Shown here: positions 36,128-45,316 of the stretch, one piece after another
Layout: every line of letters starts with the position of its first letter
Numbering within the stretch: position 1 is the first letter of the stretch
Assembly (NCBI RefSeq): GCF_018623035.1
Contig: NZ_CP076023.1
Coordinates: forward strand, 2,914,001 to 2,978,000
DNA length: 64,000 nt
Source of the DNA: Cellulomonas dongxiuzhuiae
Lineage (GTDB): Bacteria; Actinomycetota; Actinomycetes; Actinomycetales; Cellulomonadaceae
Direction of reading: 5' to 3'
The notes under the pieces: model-generated
The model's database searches: none
What the model saw: only the letters and a program-made list of their open reading frames with translations
Told to the model about the DNA's origin: nothing
Position numbers and translations under genes: made by a program

Positions 36128-36658
36128 TCAGGCTGCGGCGTCGGACTCCTCGCGCTTGACGCGCAGGGCCTCGACGGTGCGCACGGCCTGCGAGGCAGGA
36201 GCCGTGAACAGGTACGCGGCCTGGTAGAGCTTGGCCTTCATGACGCCTGCGGCCTTGGCCAGCAGGACCTCGCGGGACTCGAGGTCCGCGAGCTTGGTGA
36301 TGTCCGCAGCGGTCACGGGGCGGCCGTCGACGACGCCCGCCTTGATGACCAGTGCAGGGTTCGCCTTGGCGAAGTCACGCAGTCCCTTGGCCGCCTCGAC
36401 CGGGTCACCGGTGACGAAGGCGATCGCCGACGGGCCCTCGAGCACGTCGTCGAGGCCCTCGAGGCCGGCTTCCTTGGCCGCGATCGCGGTCAGCGTGTTC
36501 TTCACCACGGCGTAGTTCGCGTTGCCGCTGAGCGCCTTGCGCAGGGTCTTGAGCTGCGCAACGGTGAGCCCGCGGTACTCGGTCAGCACGGCCGCGTTCG
36601 AGCCGCGGAAGCGCTCCGTCAGCTCCGCGACAGCGGCAGCCTTGTCCGGCCTCGCCAT
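36128..36658 (-). CDS. rplJ: 50S ribosomal protein L10
   Basis: The 176-residue protein forms the base of the L7/L12 stalk. [17 protein letters not shown] and [14 protein letters not shown] are typical, and the C-terminal helix binds L12 dimers. L10-L12 complexes normally repress their own mRNA by binding the leader. The leader here (36659-36880) contains a strong hairpin. Confidence 0.98.
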   Translation of the reverse strand: MARPDKAAAVAELTERFRGSNAAVLTEYRGLTVAQLKTLRKALSGNANYAVVKNTLTAIAAKEAGLEGLDDVLEGPSAIAFVTGDPVEAAKGLRDFAKANPALVIKAGVVDGRPVTAADITKLADLESREVLLAKAAGVMKAKLYQAAYLFTAPASQAVRTVEALRVKREESDAAA

Positions 36659-36717
36659 GGCATTCCTTCCGATGGTGGTGCCACCGGGCGTCTTCCGTCA
36701 CGACGCAGGAACGACAA

Positions 36718-36741
36718 GAGCCCCGCGCAGGCGCGGGGCTC
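36718..36741 (-). promoter_or_regulatory. attenuator-like hairpin in the rplJL leader
   Basis: A perfect 10-bp stem (36718-36727 with 36732-36741), with a 4-nt loop, stands 59 nt upstream of the rplJ start and downstream of the rplJ promoter. On the transcript it is followed by a U-containing stretch (UUGUCGUU). It looks like a terminator that the L10 leader could switch. Confidence 0.65.
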
Positions 36742-36882
36742 GGACACGGGCGTCCGCCCGGGCCGGGGCCACGGGCAGCACGTTGACGTGCGACGAACTC
36801 TCACCTGCGCAGGCCCCCGCGTCATGCGGAGCTTCGGCCGGTCCGACGAGCGGACCGACGACCGGCGGTCTTGGGCGCGCCC

Positions 36883-36912
36883 ACAGTACGACACACCCCG
36901 GGGTGCCTCCAA
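36883..36912 (-). promoter_or_regulatory. putative promoter of rplJ-rplL
   Basis: On the minus strand TTGGAG (36907-36912) is followed after 18 nt by TACTGT (36883-36888). It lies in the gap after the CHAT gene stop (36958) and points to rplJ, giving a leader of about 220 nt. Confidence 0.65.
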
Positions 36913-36957
36913 ATCACGGGGACGTCGACCGGCCCCCGAGACACCCGCCACCGAGCG

Positions 36958-39624
36958 TCACGCCGCGCCGTGGGCGCTGAACGTGCACCAGTTGACGAAC
37001 CCCGCGGGGGTGTCCCGGTCGATCTCTCCCCGCGCGCCGTGCAGCGCCCTCGCCATGGTCTGCCCCACCGCGAGCCGCCGGTGCAGCGCGAGCATGAGGT
37101 CGACGACCTCGACGTCCGGCACCGCGGCGATCGACGCGACGACGCCCGCGGTCCCCCGCGACAGCATGGCTGACACCAGCCCGAGCACCTCGTCGCCCTC
37201 GTACGCCACGTCCGCGCCGGAGTGGCACGAGGCGAGCACCAGGCGCCGCGGGGCGACCCCGGCCCGGTGCAGCTCCTGCACCGTGACGGGCCCGTCGGCC
37301 AGCACGACCGACGAGAACATGGGGTTGTCCGAGCGCAGCGCGCCATGACAGGCGAGGTGCGCCAGCTCGGCGCGTCCGATCTCCGCCACCACGGCGTCGG
37401 CACGGCTCTGCGCCGCGCCCAGGACACGGACCGCCGGGTGCAGGGCACGCAACGCCTCGACCTCGTCCCCCGCACCCCGCAGGTCCGGCCCGGCCACCAG
37501 GACCACCGGCATCCCCGGGTCGGGTGCGCGTGCCAGCGTCCGCATCCACGCGGTCGCCGACGGCGCGAGCGCCACCGGTCCGTCGTGCAGCGCGGACCAG
37601 GGCGCGCCGTGCAGGACGCCCACCGGCACGACGACGAGCTCGTCGTCGTGCCGCACGCCGAGCGGCGCGACCAGCACCGCCCGCAGCTGCGCGATGCGCA
37701 GGTCGGCGCTCGCCCGCGCCGCCTCGGCCGCCGCGCGGCTGCTGGGGTCGACCATGCGACGCAGCGCGAAGACGAGCGCCTGCAGGGTGCCGGCGACGAG
37801 ACCCGCGACGGTGCCGAGGTCCACGACCCGGGCACGCGCGGCGTCGACCACGACCGCGACCACGCGGTCCCCGTACCGCCCGTACTCGACGAGGACCCGC
37901 CCGCCCAGCGCGCGCCGGACCGTGCCGAGGCCGGGCACCAGGGTCGCGGACCCCCCGGAGGACACGTCCTCGAGCCACGCCGAACGACGGGTGTCGGCCG
38001 CGAGGTCGTCGTCCGCGACGATCACGGATCCCCGACGGGCCGGGCCCGGACCGGGCACCTCACGGGGCGCCCGCGCCGCAGGTCGCGACACGTGGACCGG
38101 CGTGCCTGCCCCCGCCGGGACGAGCTCGAGCGCCGCCCCACGGGTCTGCTCCATCCAGCGCAGGACGGCCGCCGGTGACCCGCGACGCACGACCACGTCG
38201 AGCCCGAGCTCTCCGAGCTCGGCGCCGTGGCCCGACGCGAGCGCCCGCAGCTCCATCGTCGGCAGCGTGGCCCGGTGCCGCGCCAGGTCGCGCAGGCCCG
38301 CGCGGCACTCGGCGAGCAGGGCGTCGTCCAGGCCCCGGAGCCGGGCCGCGAGCGCGGCTGCGATCCTGCCCCGCAGCCGCACCGACAGCGGCCCGCCACG
38401 CGCGAGGTCGGCCGCGGCGTCGTACCGAGCGACCGCGCGACGGTGCGCGCCGAGCGCGGCCGCGACACGCGCCCCGACGAGGTGCGCGTCGGCACCCTGG
38501 GCCAGCTCGCCCGACCGCGTGAGCCGCATCGCCGCACGCTGCACCGACGCCAGCTCGGGGGCTCCCGCGCGACCCAGCCGCGTGAGCGCCTGCACCGACA
38601 CCAGGACCGCGCGGTCGTAGGCCCCGGGACGTCCCTGCCGTCGGGCGCGCTCACGCACGACCGCGGCGTGCTCGGCGGCCTGCTCGGCGTCACCCGCGAG
38701 CAGCAGGGTCTCCGCGAGCGAGATCCGCGCGTCGACCTCGAGGAGGTCCGCACCCGCACCCACGATCTCCTCGAGCGCGCGGCGCCCGGCGGCCGCGGCC
38801 TCGGGCAGCAGCCGCAGCTCCCGCATGGTCTCGGCGTACTGGAGGTAGTACTCCCCCGGCGACTGGCCGGCCTCCTGCAGAGCCCGCGCCGCCGCGTCGA
38901 GGTCCCGCAGGCCCTGGGCCAGCCGCCCGGTGTGGACCTCGATGAGCGAGCGGGTGAGGTACGGCCACGACCGCAGCGCGGGCCCGAGCCTGGCCGCGCC
39001 GTCGACCGCGGCCTGGGCCCAGAGCAGCGCCTCGGAGTACTCGGCACGACCCACCAGCACGAGAGCGAGGTTGTTCGCGGCCCGGACGAGGTCCGCGCTG
39101 TCGGCCGCCGCCTCGCGCGCGACGGTCCGGTAGCGCTCCTCGGCGTGCGTGAGCCGCCCCGAGTTGTGGTCCATGACGGCGAGCTGCAGCTGGAGCCGCA
39201 GGTGGAGACCGACCAGGTCCGGGTCGTTCCCCCCGCGCTCGTCGACCACACGCAGCGCCGCCAGCGCGTCCGACCGCGACTGCGCCGTCCGCCCCAGCTC
39301 GAGCCGGGCCACGGACCTGCTCGCGAGCAACCAGGCGCCCACCACGGGCAGGTGCGCGCGACGCGCGACACGTATCGCCTCGCCGAGGATCGTCTCCGCC
39401 GCGGCCGGGTCGCCGTCGTGCCGGTGCAGCACGGCCAGGGCACGCAGTCCCCAGGCGAGCGGCTCCGGCTCGCGCAGGGCCCGGGCGGTGGCGACGACGC
39501 GCGTGGCATCGGGCCGCGCACCGGCGGGGTCCTTGTCGAGCGCGTCCCGCAGCGCCCGCGCGTCCTGCAGCAGGCCCGCGCGCACCTCACCGTCGGACGG
39601 CCCCGCCGGTGTCTCGTGCTGCAC
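36958..39624 (-). CDS. TPR-CHAT domain caspase-like protease
   Basis: The 888-residue cytoplasmic protein has no signal peptide. Residues about 15-480 are helical TPR-like repeats. The C-terminal CHAT peptidase domain (about 600-888) carries the dyad His760 (LAHLACHGALRSD) and Cys800 (LVLASCHSGAD), plus SDNPMFSSVVLAD and GLVSAMLSRGTAGVVAS strands typical of the family. CHAT proteases include the type III-E CRISPR effector and gasdermin-activating enzymes. Start: GTG 39624. It diverges from a subtilase and sigma factor gene, which points to a joint proteolytic module. The substrate is unknown. Confidence 0.9.
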   Translation of the reverse strand: MQHETPAGPSDGEVRAGLLQDARALRDALDKDPAGARPDATRVVATARALREPEPLAWGLRALAVLHRHDGDPAAAETILGEAIRVARRAHLPVVGAWLLASRSVARLELGRTAQSRSDALAALRVVDERGGNDPDLVGLHLRLQLQLAVMDHNSGRLTHAEERYRTVAREAAADSADLVRAANNLALVLVGRAEYSEALLWAQAAVDGAARLGPALRSWPYLTRSLIEVHTGRLAQGLRDLDAAARALQEAGQSPGEYYLQYAETMRELRLLPEAAAAGRRALEEIVGAGADLLEVDARISLAETLLLAGDAEQAAEHAAVVRERARRQGRPGAYDRAVLVSVQALTRLGRAGAPELASVQRAAMRLTRSGELAQGADAHLVGARVAAALGAHRRAVARYDAAADLARGGPLSVRLRGRIAAALAARLRGLDDALLAECRAGLRDLARHRATLPTMELRALASGHGAELGELGLDVVVRRGSPAAVLRWMEQTRGAALELVPAGAGTPVHVSRPAARAPREVPGPGPARRGSVIVADDDLAADTRRSAWLEDVSSGGSATLVPGLGTVRRALGGRVLVEYGRYGDRVVAVVVDAARARVVDLGTVAGLVAGTLQALVFALRRMVDPSSRAAAEAARASADLRIAQLRAVLVAPLGVRHDDELVVVPVGVLHGAPWSALHDGPVALAPSATAWMRTLARAPDPGMPVVLVAGPDLRGAGDEVEALRALHPAVRVLGAAQSRADAVVAEIGRAELAHLACHGALRSDNPMFSSVVLADGPVTVQELHRAGVAPRRLVLASCHSGADVAYEGDEVLGLVSAMLSRGTAGVVASIAAVPDVEVVDLMLALHRRLAVGQTMARALHGARGEIDRDTPAGFVNWCTFSAHGAA

Positions 39625-39630
39625 TCTCGG

Positions 39631-39636
39631 ATCTTA
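39631..39636 (-). promoter_or_regulatory. -10 element for a leaderless CHAT transcript
   Basis: TAAGAT on the minus strand ends 6 nt before the GTG at 39624. Transcription would begin at, or one base from, the start codon. No Shine-Dalgarno sequence is visible, which fits a leaderless mRNA. No -35 consensus accompanies it, so an alternative sigma factor is possible. Confidence 0.4.
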
Positions 39637-39710
39637 GGGTCCGCGATGTATCAGGTGGGCGCCGGGGCGACTCTGCAGCGTGAGACCGACCGAGGACGAG
39701 GAGCACTGAC

Positions 39711-41153
39711 GTGACACGATTCCGGGACCGCGGAGCCGGGCAGCCGTTCGGCGCGGAGTACGAGCAGCGCCTGACCGGAGGCTCGCCCCCGAGGCGCGGG
39801 GCCGAGAGCGCGCCGCGCGGCACACCACGTCCCGTCGTCGGCTACGCCGAGCGCCTGCGCGCCGACCTGTCCCCCGGCGGGGGCGGACCGGACGTCCTGG
39901 CACGCCGGGACGCTGTCGTGGGCCGCCTGCAGGAGGGCTGGTCGAGCCGTGGTGGGGAGCTCGACGTCGTGCGCAACCGCCACGGGTCCGACGTCTTCCC
40001 GGTGGTCGGCGAGCTGCTGGTCGCGCCGTCGACGTGGCAGGACGTCCGCGCGGAGGTGGAGGCGGCCGGGCTCGAGCAGGTCGACCTCGGCCACCCGGAG
40101 CTCGAGGGCCGGATCGTCCGCCTGCGGGCCACCGACCCTCGCCGCGCACGCCGCCTGACGGGCCTCGTCAGCTCGCTGCGGTCGCGGGGGCACGCCGTCT
40201 CACCGTCCTACGTGACGCCGCTGGGCGGCGGACCGATCATGAAACCCACGTCGGGGGCGTTCGCCCCGCAGGTCGCGTCCTTCCGCGAGTACGAGGCGTC
40301 CACCTCCCCACACGGCCAGGGCGTCGTCGTCGCCGTGATCGACACCGGCGTGACGGCCGAGCAGCGCACCGACGGCTGGCTCGGGACCGTGGCGCGCGTG
40401 GCCGTGGACGACCCCACGGACCACGGCGACCAGTCCAACATCGACCCGCTCGACGCCGAGCCGCGGGACGGCTACCTCGACGTCTACGCCGGCCACGGCA
40501 CGTTCGTCGCGGGCATCGTGGCCCAGGTGGCGCCTGCGGCCGAGATCCGCCTGTACAAGGCCGTCGGCCCCGGCGGCGCGGGCAGCGAGCTCGACGTCGC
40601 CTGTGCGCTGATCCGTGCCGTCCGCGACGGCGCGCACGTCGTCAACCTCTCGCTCGGCACGCAGACGCTGTTCGACGAGCCGTCCCTCGCGCTGGGCATC
40701 GCCCTCGACGTGGTGCGCGAGATCGAGGACGAGCGCGGCTGGCCGAGCGTCCTGGTGTCGTCCGCGGGGAACTACGGCGACGACACCCCGACCTGGCCGG
40801 CCGCGTTCGGCCGCGTCATCGCCGTCGGGGGCCTGACCGCCGACCTGCGACCGACCGACTGGTCGAGCAGGGGCTCCTGGGTCGACTTCTCCGCCGTCGG
40901 CGAGGGGGTGCTGTCCACGTTCGTCCGTGGCCGGCAGAACCCGGTGTTCGGCTCCGACCCGCAGGACTTCGGCGCGAACGCCTTCGCCCAGTGGGTGGGC
41001 ACGTCCTTCGCCGCCCCCCAGGTCGCCGGGGCGATCGCACGCACCATGACCGAGCTCGGGGTCGACGGGCCGCAGGCCGTCCACGCTCTTCTCGCCGCCG
41101 GCAAGCCCGTCGCAGGCTTCGGCCGGGCCCTGCAGATCCTCCCGGGAGCCTGA
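39711..41153 (+). CDS. intracellular S8-family subtilisin-like serine protease
   Basis: The 480-residue protein has the complete triad: Asp211 (VVAVIDTGV), His262 (GHGTFVAG) and Ser432 (GTSFAAPQVAG), with oxyanion Asn354 (SSAGNYGDD). There is no signal peptide and no recognisable I9 propeptide. Residues 1-200 form a distinct N-terminal region with an alpha/beta stretch that may regulate it. Start: GTG 39711 with GAGGAG 8 nt upstream. It diverges from the CHAT gene with an 86-nt shared promoter region and precedes a sigma factor gene. Confidence 0.92.
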   Translation: MTRFRDRGAGQPFGAEYEQRLTGGSPPRRGAESAPRGTPRPVVGYAERLRADLSPGGGGPDVLARRDAVVGRLQEGWSSRGGELDVVRNRHGSDVFPVVGELLVAPSTWQDVRAEVEAAGLEQVDLGHPELEGRIVRLRATDPRRARRLTGLVSSLRSRGHAVSPSYVTPLGGGPIMKPTSGAFAPQVASFREYEASTSPHGQGVVVAVIDTGVTAEQRTDGWLGTVARVAVDDPTDHGDQSNIDPLDAEPRDGYLDVYAGHGTFVAGIVAQVAPAAEIRLYKAVGPGGAGSELDVACALIRAVRDGAHVVNLSLGTQTLFDEPSLALGIALDVVREIEDERGWPSVLVSSAGNYGDDTPTWPAAFGRVIAVGGLTADLRPTDWSSRGSWVDFSAVGEGVLSTFVRGRQNPVFGSDPQDFGANAFAQWVGTSFAAPQVAGAIARTMTELGVDGPQAVHALLAAGKPVAGFGRALQILPGA

Positions 41154-41226
41154 CGTGCTGGGCACCTGCCTCGTCGAGCGTCATGATGGCCTTCGGGATA
41201 AACCCGACAGGCGAAGGAGCCGTGCC

Positions 41227-41868
41227 GTGAGCAGCCGAGAACAGCTGGGCAGACCGTACGGCGAGCGCACCGCGACACAGCTCGTGGCGGGGGCGCTCAC
41301 GGGCGACGAGGGGTCGTGGTCGGAGATCGTGCGTCGGCACACCAACCTCGTGATGTCCCGGGTCCGGCAGTTCCGGCTCACCCCGCAGCAGGCGGAGGAC
41401 GTCGCGCAGACCGTGTGGCTCAACCTCCTGGAGCACCTGGGGGACCTGCGCGAGCCGGAGGCGCTGCCGGGGTGGATCTCCACCGCGACCCGGCACGAGT
41501 GCATCCGCATGTCGAACCTCGCGCGACGGTCGATCCCCGTCGACCCGACGACCGGGCGGCTCGACGCCCAGGACGACGCCGAGCTCGACGACGAGCTGCT
41601 GCGCGGCGAGCGGCACGCGGCGCTGCGGGCCGCGCTGGCCGAGCTGCCGGCGCACCAGCGGGACCTGCTGCTCCTGCTGTCGACGGACCCGGCGCCCAGC
41701 TACCAGGAGGTGTCCGCACGGCTGGGCATCCCCGTGGGGTCCATCGGTCCCACCCGGCAGCGCGGACTGGCCCGGCTCCGTCAGACGGAGGCCATCCGCA
41801 CCTACCTCGCGACGCCGTCCGGCGCCGTGCTCGGCGAAGGAGGCCACGATGTCCTGGCACTCGGATGA
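41227..41868 (+). CDS. ECF-like sigma-70 family factor
   Basis: The 213-residue factor contains only region 2 (RRHTNLVMSRVRQF, then QQAEDVAQTVWLNLLEHL) and region 4 (LPAHQRDLLLLL ... SYQEVSARLGIPVGSIGPTRQRGLARLR). GTG 41227 with AGGAG 7 nt upstream is preferred over an upstream in-frame start that lacks a ribosome-binding site. The distance from the protease stop is 73 nt. It probably directs transcription of this locus. No classic zinc anti-sigma gene is adjacent. The overlapping next gene takes that position. Confidence 0.9.
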   Translation: MSSREQLGRPYGERTATQLVAGALTGDEGSWSEIVRRHTNLVMSRVRQFRLTPQQAEDVAQTVWLNLLEHLGDLREPEALPGWISTATRHECIRMSNLARRSIPVDPTTGRLDAQDDAELDDELLRGERHAALRAALAELPAHQRDLLLLLSTDPAPSYQEVSARLGIPVGSIGPTRQRGLARLRQTEAIRTYLATPSGAVLGEGGHDVLALG

Positions 41869-42373
41869 CGTGAGCCTCCCGCAGCCACGCCCCGCGAACG
41901 CGTGGGAGGACGACGACGCGCTCGCCGCGGACCTCGTCCAGGCGGTCGCGGAGGAGGACGTGCTGCGCCGGGTCACCGCCGCGGCGTCGACGGCGTTCCA
42001 CGCCCACCGCGGCATGCTCGCCCTGCGCGACGAGCTGGCGACGGACCTGCTGCTGCTCTCCCTCGTCCACGACTCGTGCACCGCGGACGAGCCGGCGGGC
42101 GTCCGTGACCGCAGCGGCCAGCCGTCGCGCACCCTCGTGTTCGAGGGTGAGGGCGTCGGGGTCGAGGTCGAGGTGTCCGACGGCGTGATCGAGGGCCAGC
42201 TCATCCCGGCGCGGCCCGGTCGCGTCGTGCTGCGCCGCCCCGACGGCGACGTCGCGGGTGTCGACACCGACGAGGTGGGGTACTTCCGCCTCGCCGCCCG
42301 CCCCGAGGGGCCGGTGCGGCTGGTCTGCGAGAGCGCGGACGGCACGTGCGTGACCGAATGGCTGCCCTGGTGA
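41849..42373 (+). CDS. small protein with carboxypeptidase-regulatory-like beta domain, coupled to the sigma factor
   Basis: The 174-residue cytoplasmic protein starts at ATG 41849, inside the last 20 bases of the sigma gene, with GAAGGAGG upstream. Residues about 20-75 are helical. From about 95 on, strands (RTLVFEGEGVGVEVEVSDG, GQLIPARPGRVVLRRPDGD, GYFRLAARPEGPVRLVCE) look like a transthyretin/CarboxypepD_reg fold. It has no zinc motif and no membrane segment. Its place suggests an anti-sigma or sensor role, which is inference. Confidence 0.7.
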   Translation: MSWHSDDVSLPQPRPANAWEDDDALAADLVQAVAEEDVLRRVTAAASTAFHAHRGMLALRDELATDLLLLSLVHDSCTADEPAGVRDRSGQPSRTLVFEGEGVGVEVEVSDGVIEGQLIPARPGRVVLRRPDGDVAGVDTDEVGYFRLAARPEGPVRLVCESADGTCVTEWLPW

Positions 42374-42408
42374 GGGGCTGACCGTCACGGCACGTCCGTG
42401 GCGGTGCG

Positions 42409-42441
42409 CAGGGCCCGGTCCGCAGGGGGGACCGGGCCCTG
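42409..42441 (+). terminator. terminator of the subtilase-sigma factor genes
   Basis: A perfect 13-bp stem (42409-42421 with 42429-42441) with a 7-nt loop lies 36 nt beyond the stop at 42373. It faces a second, separate hairpin that serves rplA from the other side. Confidence 0.8.
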
Positions 42442-42485
42442 TCGCGCCTGCGGGCGCGGGACGCACCGGCGACGGCCCGGGACGC

Positions 42486-42523
42486 ACGACGGCCCGGCAC
42501 CCTCGCGGGTGCCGGGCCGTCGT
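42486..42523 (-). terminator. terminator after rplA
   Basis: A perfect 17-bp stem (42486-42502 with 42507-42523) with a TCGC loop lies 21 nt beyond the rplA stop. It ends the tRNA-Trp-secE-nusG-rplKA region. Confidence 0.9.
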
Positions 42524-42543
42524 CGCGGTGGTGGAGGCGACCG

Positions 42544-43260
42544 TCAGGCGGCCTCGTCCTCCGTGAGGTTGCGGGTCTTGCTCTGGTCCAGCGGGATGCC
42601 GGGGCCGTTCGTGGTCGACAGCGTCGCCTTGGCGATGTAGCGACCCTTCGACGACGCCGGCTTCAGACGCAGGATCTCGTCCAGCGCGGCGGCGTAGTTC
42701 TCCACCAGCTGGGTCTCCGAGAAGGAGGCCTTGCCGATGATGAAGTGCAGGTTCGCGTGCCGGTCGACACGGAACTCGATCTTGCCGCCCTTGATGTCGG
42801 ACACGGCCTTGGCCACGTCCATCGTCACGGTGCCGGTCTTCGGGTTCGGCATGAGGCCGCGCGGGCCCAGCACCTTGCCCAGTCGACCGACCTTGCCCAT
42901 GAGGTCCGGCGTCGCGACGGCGGCGTCGAAGTCGGTCCAGCCGTCCGCGACCTTGGCGATGAGGTCGTCGCCGCCGACCTCGTCGGCGCCGGCGGCGCGG
43001 GCCTGCTCGGCACGCTCACCGTTCGCGAACACGATGACGCGGGCCGTCTTGCCGGTGCCGTGGGGCAGGTTGACGGTGCCGCGGACCATCTGGTCGGCCT
43101 TGCGGGGGTCGACACCGAGACGGAACGCGACCTCGACGGTCGAGTCGTACTTGGTGGTCGAGGTCTCCTTGGCGAGGCGCACGGCCTCGAGCGGCGTGTA
43201 GATCCGGTCCGCCTCGAGCTTCTCGGCGGCGGCGCGGTACGCCTTGCTGTGCTTGGGCAT
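42544..43260 (-). CDS. rplA: 50S ribosomal protein L1
   Basis: The 238-residue protein forms the L1 stalk that handles E-site tRNA and represses rplKA translation in E. coli. [14 protein letters not shown] and the signature [21 protein letters not shown] are present. ATG 43260 is used because the preceding in-frame codons lie in the intergenic gap and show no L1 character. Confidence 0.99.
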   Translation of the reverse strand: MPKHSKAYRAAAEKLEADRIYTPLEAVRLAKETSTTKYDSTVEVAFRLGVDPRKADQMVRGTVNLPHGTGKTARVIVFANGERAEQARAAGADEVGGDDLIAKVADGWTDFDAAVATPDLMGKVGRLGKVLGPRGLMPNPKTGTVTMDVAKAVSDIKGGKIEFRVDRHANLHFIIGKASFSETQLVENYAAALDEILRLKPASSKGRYIAKATLSTTNGPGIPLDQSKTRNLTEDEAA

Positions 43261-43377
43261 CTGCCTGTGTCTCCTTGTGTCAGCAGTCGTGGTCATCCGG
43301 GCCGCACACGGGCCCTGCCACCTGTCGGCGAGCGCAGGTCGCGCTCGCCGACACGTCTTTCAGGACGGAGCGGACGC

Positions 43378-43809
43378 TCAGCCCTCGACCTTGATGCCCA
43401 TCGACCGGGCGGTGCCGGCGATGATCTTCTCGGCCGAGGCCAGGTCGTTCGCGTTGAGGTCCTCGAGCTTGGTGCTGGCGATCTCGCGCACCTGGTCGGC
43501 CGACAGCGTGCCGACCTTGACGGTGTGCGGCGTCGGCGAGCCCTTGGCCACGCCCGCGGCCTTCTTGATGAGCTCGGCGGCCGGCGGCGTCTTCGTGATG
43601 AAGGTGAACGAGCGGTCCTCGTACACCGTGATCTCGACGGGGATGACGTTGCCGCGCTGCGACTCGGTCGCCGCGTTGTACGCCTTGCAGAACTCCATGA
43701 TGTTGACGCCGTGCTGGCCCAGCGCGGGGCCGATCGGCGGCGCGGGGGTCGCGGCACCGGCGTTGATCTGGAGCTTGATCAGCCCGGTGACCTTCTTCTT
43801 GGGGGGCAT
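43378..43809 (-). CDS. rplK: 50S ribosomal protein L11
   Basis: The 143-residue protein binds the GTPase-associated centre of 23S rRNA and is needed for stringent activation of Rel. [18 protein letters not shown] and the proline-rich [14 protein letters not shown] motif are conserved. Confidence 0.99.
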   Translation of the reverse strand: MPPKKKVTGLIKLQINAGAATPAPPIGPALGQHGVNIMEFCKAYNAATESQRGNVIPVEITVYEDRSFTFITKTPPAAELIKKAAGVAKGSPTPHTVKVGTLSADQVREIASTKLEDLNANDLASAEKIIAGTARSMGIKVEG

Positions 43810-43889
43810 GATGCCTTCCGTTCGTGTCGTGGGCCGACGCCGTGGGCGATGACCCGGTTGCAGTACCCCGCGGGGCGGGGATCAGCAGG

Positions 43890-44783
43890 TCAGATCTTGG
43901 AGACCTGGCTGAAGGACAGCTCGACCGGGGTCTCCCGGCCGAAGAGCGAGACGAGGACCTTGAGCTTCTGGTTCTCGGGGTTGATCTCGGAGATCGTCGC
44001 CGGCAGCGTGTCGAACGGCCCGCCGTCGGTGACGGTGACCGACTCGCCGACCGTGAAGTCGACCTCGACCGGCTTGCTCGACGCCTTGGCGGCCTGCTGC
44101 GCCGGGGACTTCGCCTCGATCGCGGGGGCCAGCATCGAGAAGACCTCGTCGAGCGTGAGCGGCACGGGCTGGTGCGTGTGGCCGACGAACCCGGTGACGC
44201 CCGGCGTGTGGCGCACGGCGCCCCACGACTCGTCGGTCAGGTCCATGCGGACGAGGACGTAGCCGGGGATCCGCACGCGCTTGACGACCTTGCGCTGCGC
44301 GTTCTTGATCTCGACGACCTCCTCCATGGGGACCTCCACCTGGTGGATGTAGTCCTCCATGTTGAGGCTCTGCGTGCGCGACTCGAGGTTCGCCTTCACG
44401 CGGTTCTCGTACCCCGCGTAGGAGTGGATGACGAACCAGTCGCCGGGCATGCGGCGCAGCTGGGCCTTGAACGCGGCGACCGGGTCCTCGTCGGGGTCGA
44501 TCTCGTCGTCCCCCGCCGCGGTGTCCTCGGCGGCGACGTCCTCGGCAGCGGTGTCCTCGGCGGCGACGTCCTCGGCCGCGGTGTCCTCCTCGGCGGCGTC
44601 CTCCGCGGCGGCGACGTCGTCCTCGGCGTCGTCCTCGGTGGCAACGGCGGCGGCGTCGCCATCGACCGTGTCGGCGAGCTCGTCACCCGCGCTCGCCTCG
44701 ACGGCCTCGACGGACGCGAGGGCGTCCGCGAGCTCGGCCTCGGCGCCCGACGTGGGCTCCTGCGACTCCTGCGACACGTGCAA
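43890..44783 (-). CDS. nusG: transcription antitermination factor NusG with acidic N-terminal extension
   Basis: The NGN domain (about residues 112-225, [17 protein letters not shown]) and a C-terminal KOW domain ([15 protein letters not shown]) link RNA polymerase with Rho or S10. The first roughly 100 residues are Ala/Glu/Asp-rich with [10 protein letters not shown]-type repeats. The protein is 297 residues against about 180 in E. coli. Start: TTG 44783 (GGAG 8 nt upstream). A GTG at 44777 is nearly as likely. Confidence 0.98.
   Translation of the reverse strand: MHVSQESQEPTSGAEAELADALASVEAVEASAGDELADTVDGDAAAVATEDDAEDDVAAAEDAAEEDTAAEDVAAEDTAAEDVAAEDTAAGDDEIDPDEDPVAAFKAQLRRMPGDWFVIHSYAGYENRVKANLESRTQSLNMEDYIHQVEVPMEEVVEIKNAQRKVVKRVRIPGYVLVRMDLTDESWGAVRHTPGVTGFVGHTHQPVPLTLDEVFSMLAPAIEAKSPAQQAAKASSKPVEVDFTVGESVTVTDGGPFDTLPATISEINPENQKLKVLVSLFGRETPVELSFSQVSKI
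44521..44580 (-). repeat. two 30-nt tandem repeats inside nusG
   Basis: Two 30-base units, 44521-44550 and 44551-44580, differ at one base. They encode the acidic [10 protein letters not shown] repeats of the NusG extension. Related shorter units continue on both sides. Confidence 0.85.
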
Positions 44784-44877
44784 CCTGCTTTCTCCGTTGT
44801 GGACCGGCGCGTGGCCGGTGCGTGCGCGGCCGTGAGCCGCGCGGGTGGGGTGAGGCGTCGGCGTCAGCCGGCGGACG

Positions 44878-45159
44878 TCACCCGAAGACCCAGAACGTCA
44901 GCTTCCCGATGCCCAGGTCGATCAGCGTCACGAACAGCATGACGACGGTGACGAACACGAGCACGACGCTGGTGTACGTGACCAGCTCCTGGCGGGTGGG
45001 CCGGACGACCTTCTTGAGCTCGGCGACGACCTGACGGACGAAGAGCGCGATGCGCGCGAACAGCCCGCGCTTCTCCTCGCCGCGACGCGGCGTGTGCTCG
45101 CTCCTGCTGGCAGCCGAGCCCTCGGCGTCGGACGCCGCGGCGGCAGCGGTATCGCTCAC
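44878..45159 (-). CDS. secE: protein translocase subunit SecE
   Basis: The 93-residue protein has the SecE amphipathic helix ([20 protein letters not shown], then TRQELVTYT) followed by one membrane segment ([19 protein letters not shown]). It clamps SecY. The GTG start at 45159 has AGGGG about 7 nt upstream. The long disordered N-terminus is usual in actinobacteria. It stands between tRNA-Trp and nusG, the conserved order. Confidence 0.95.
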   Translation of the reverse strand: MSDTAAAAASDAEGSAASRSEHTPRRGEEKRGLFARIALFVRQVVAELKKVVRPTRQELVTYTSVVLVFVTVVMLFVTLIDLGIGKLTFWVFG

Positions 45160-45316
45160 GTCTGGCCCCTGTCTGGTCGTCGGTGCAGCGCCCGGGACGG
45201 GTGCCGCTGTCGAGGACGGACGGACTGGCCGACGCGACGCGCCGGACCGACCGGCGGTCCTGCTCACGACACCGACCCGGACCTCGGGAGTCCCGAGGCC
45301 GAGCCGGTCGCGTGCG

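Noticed and set aside
41155-41226. Longer N-terminus for the sigma factor from an upstream in-frame start
   Set aside because: It lacks a ribosome-binding site and adds no sigma-factor sequence. GTG 41227 has AGGAG at good spacing.
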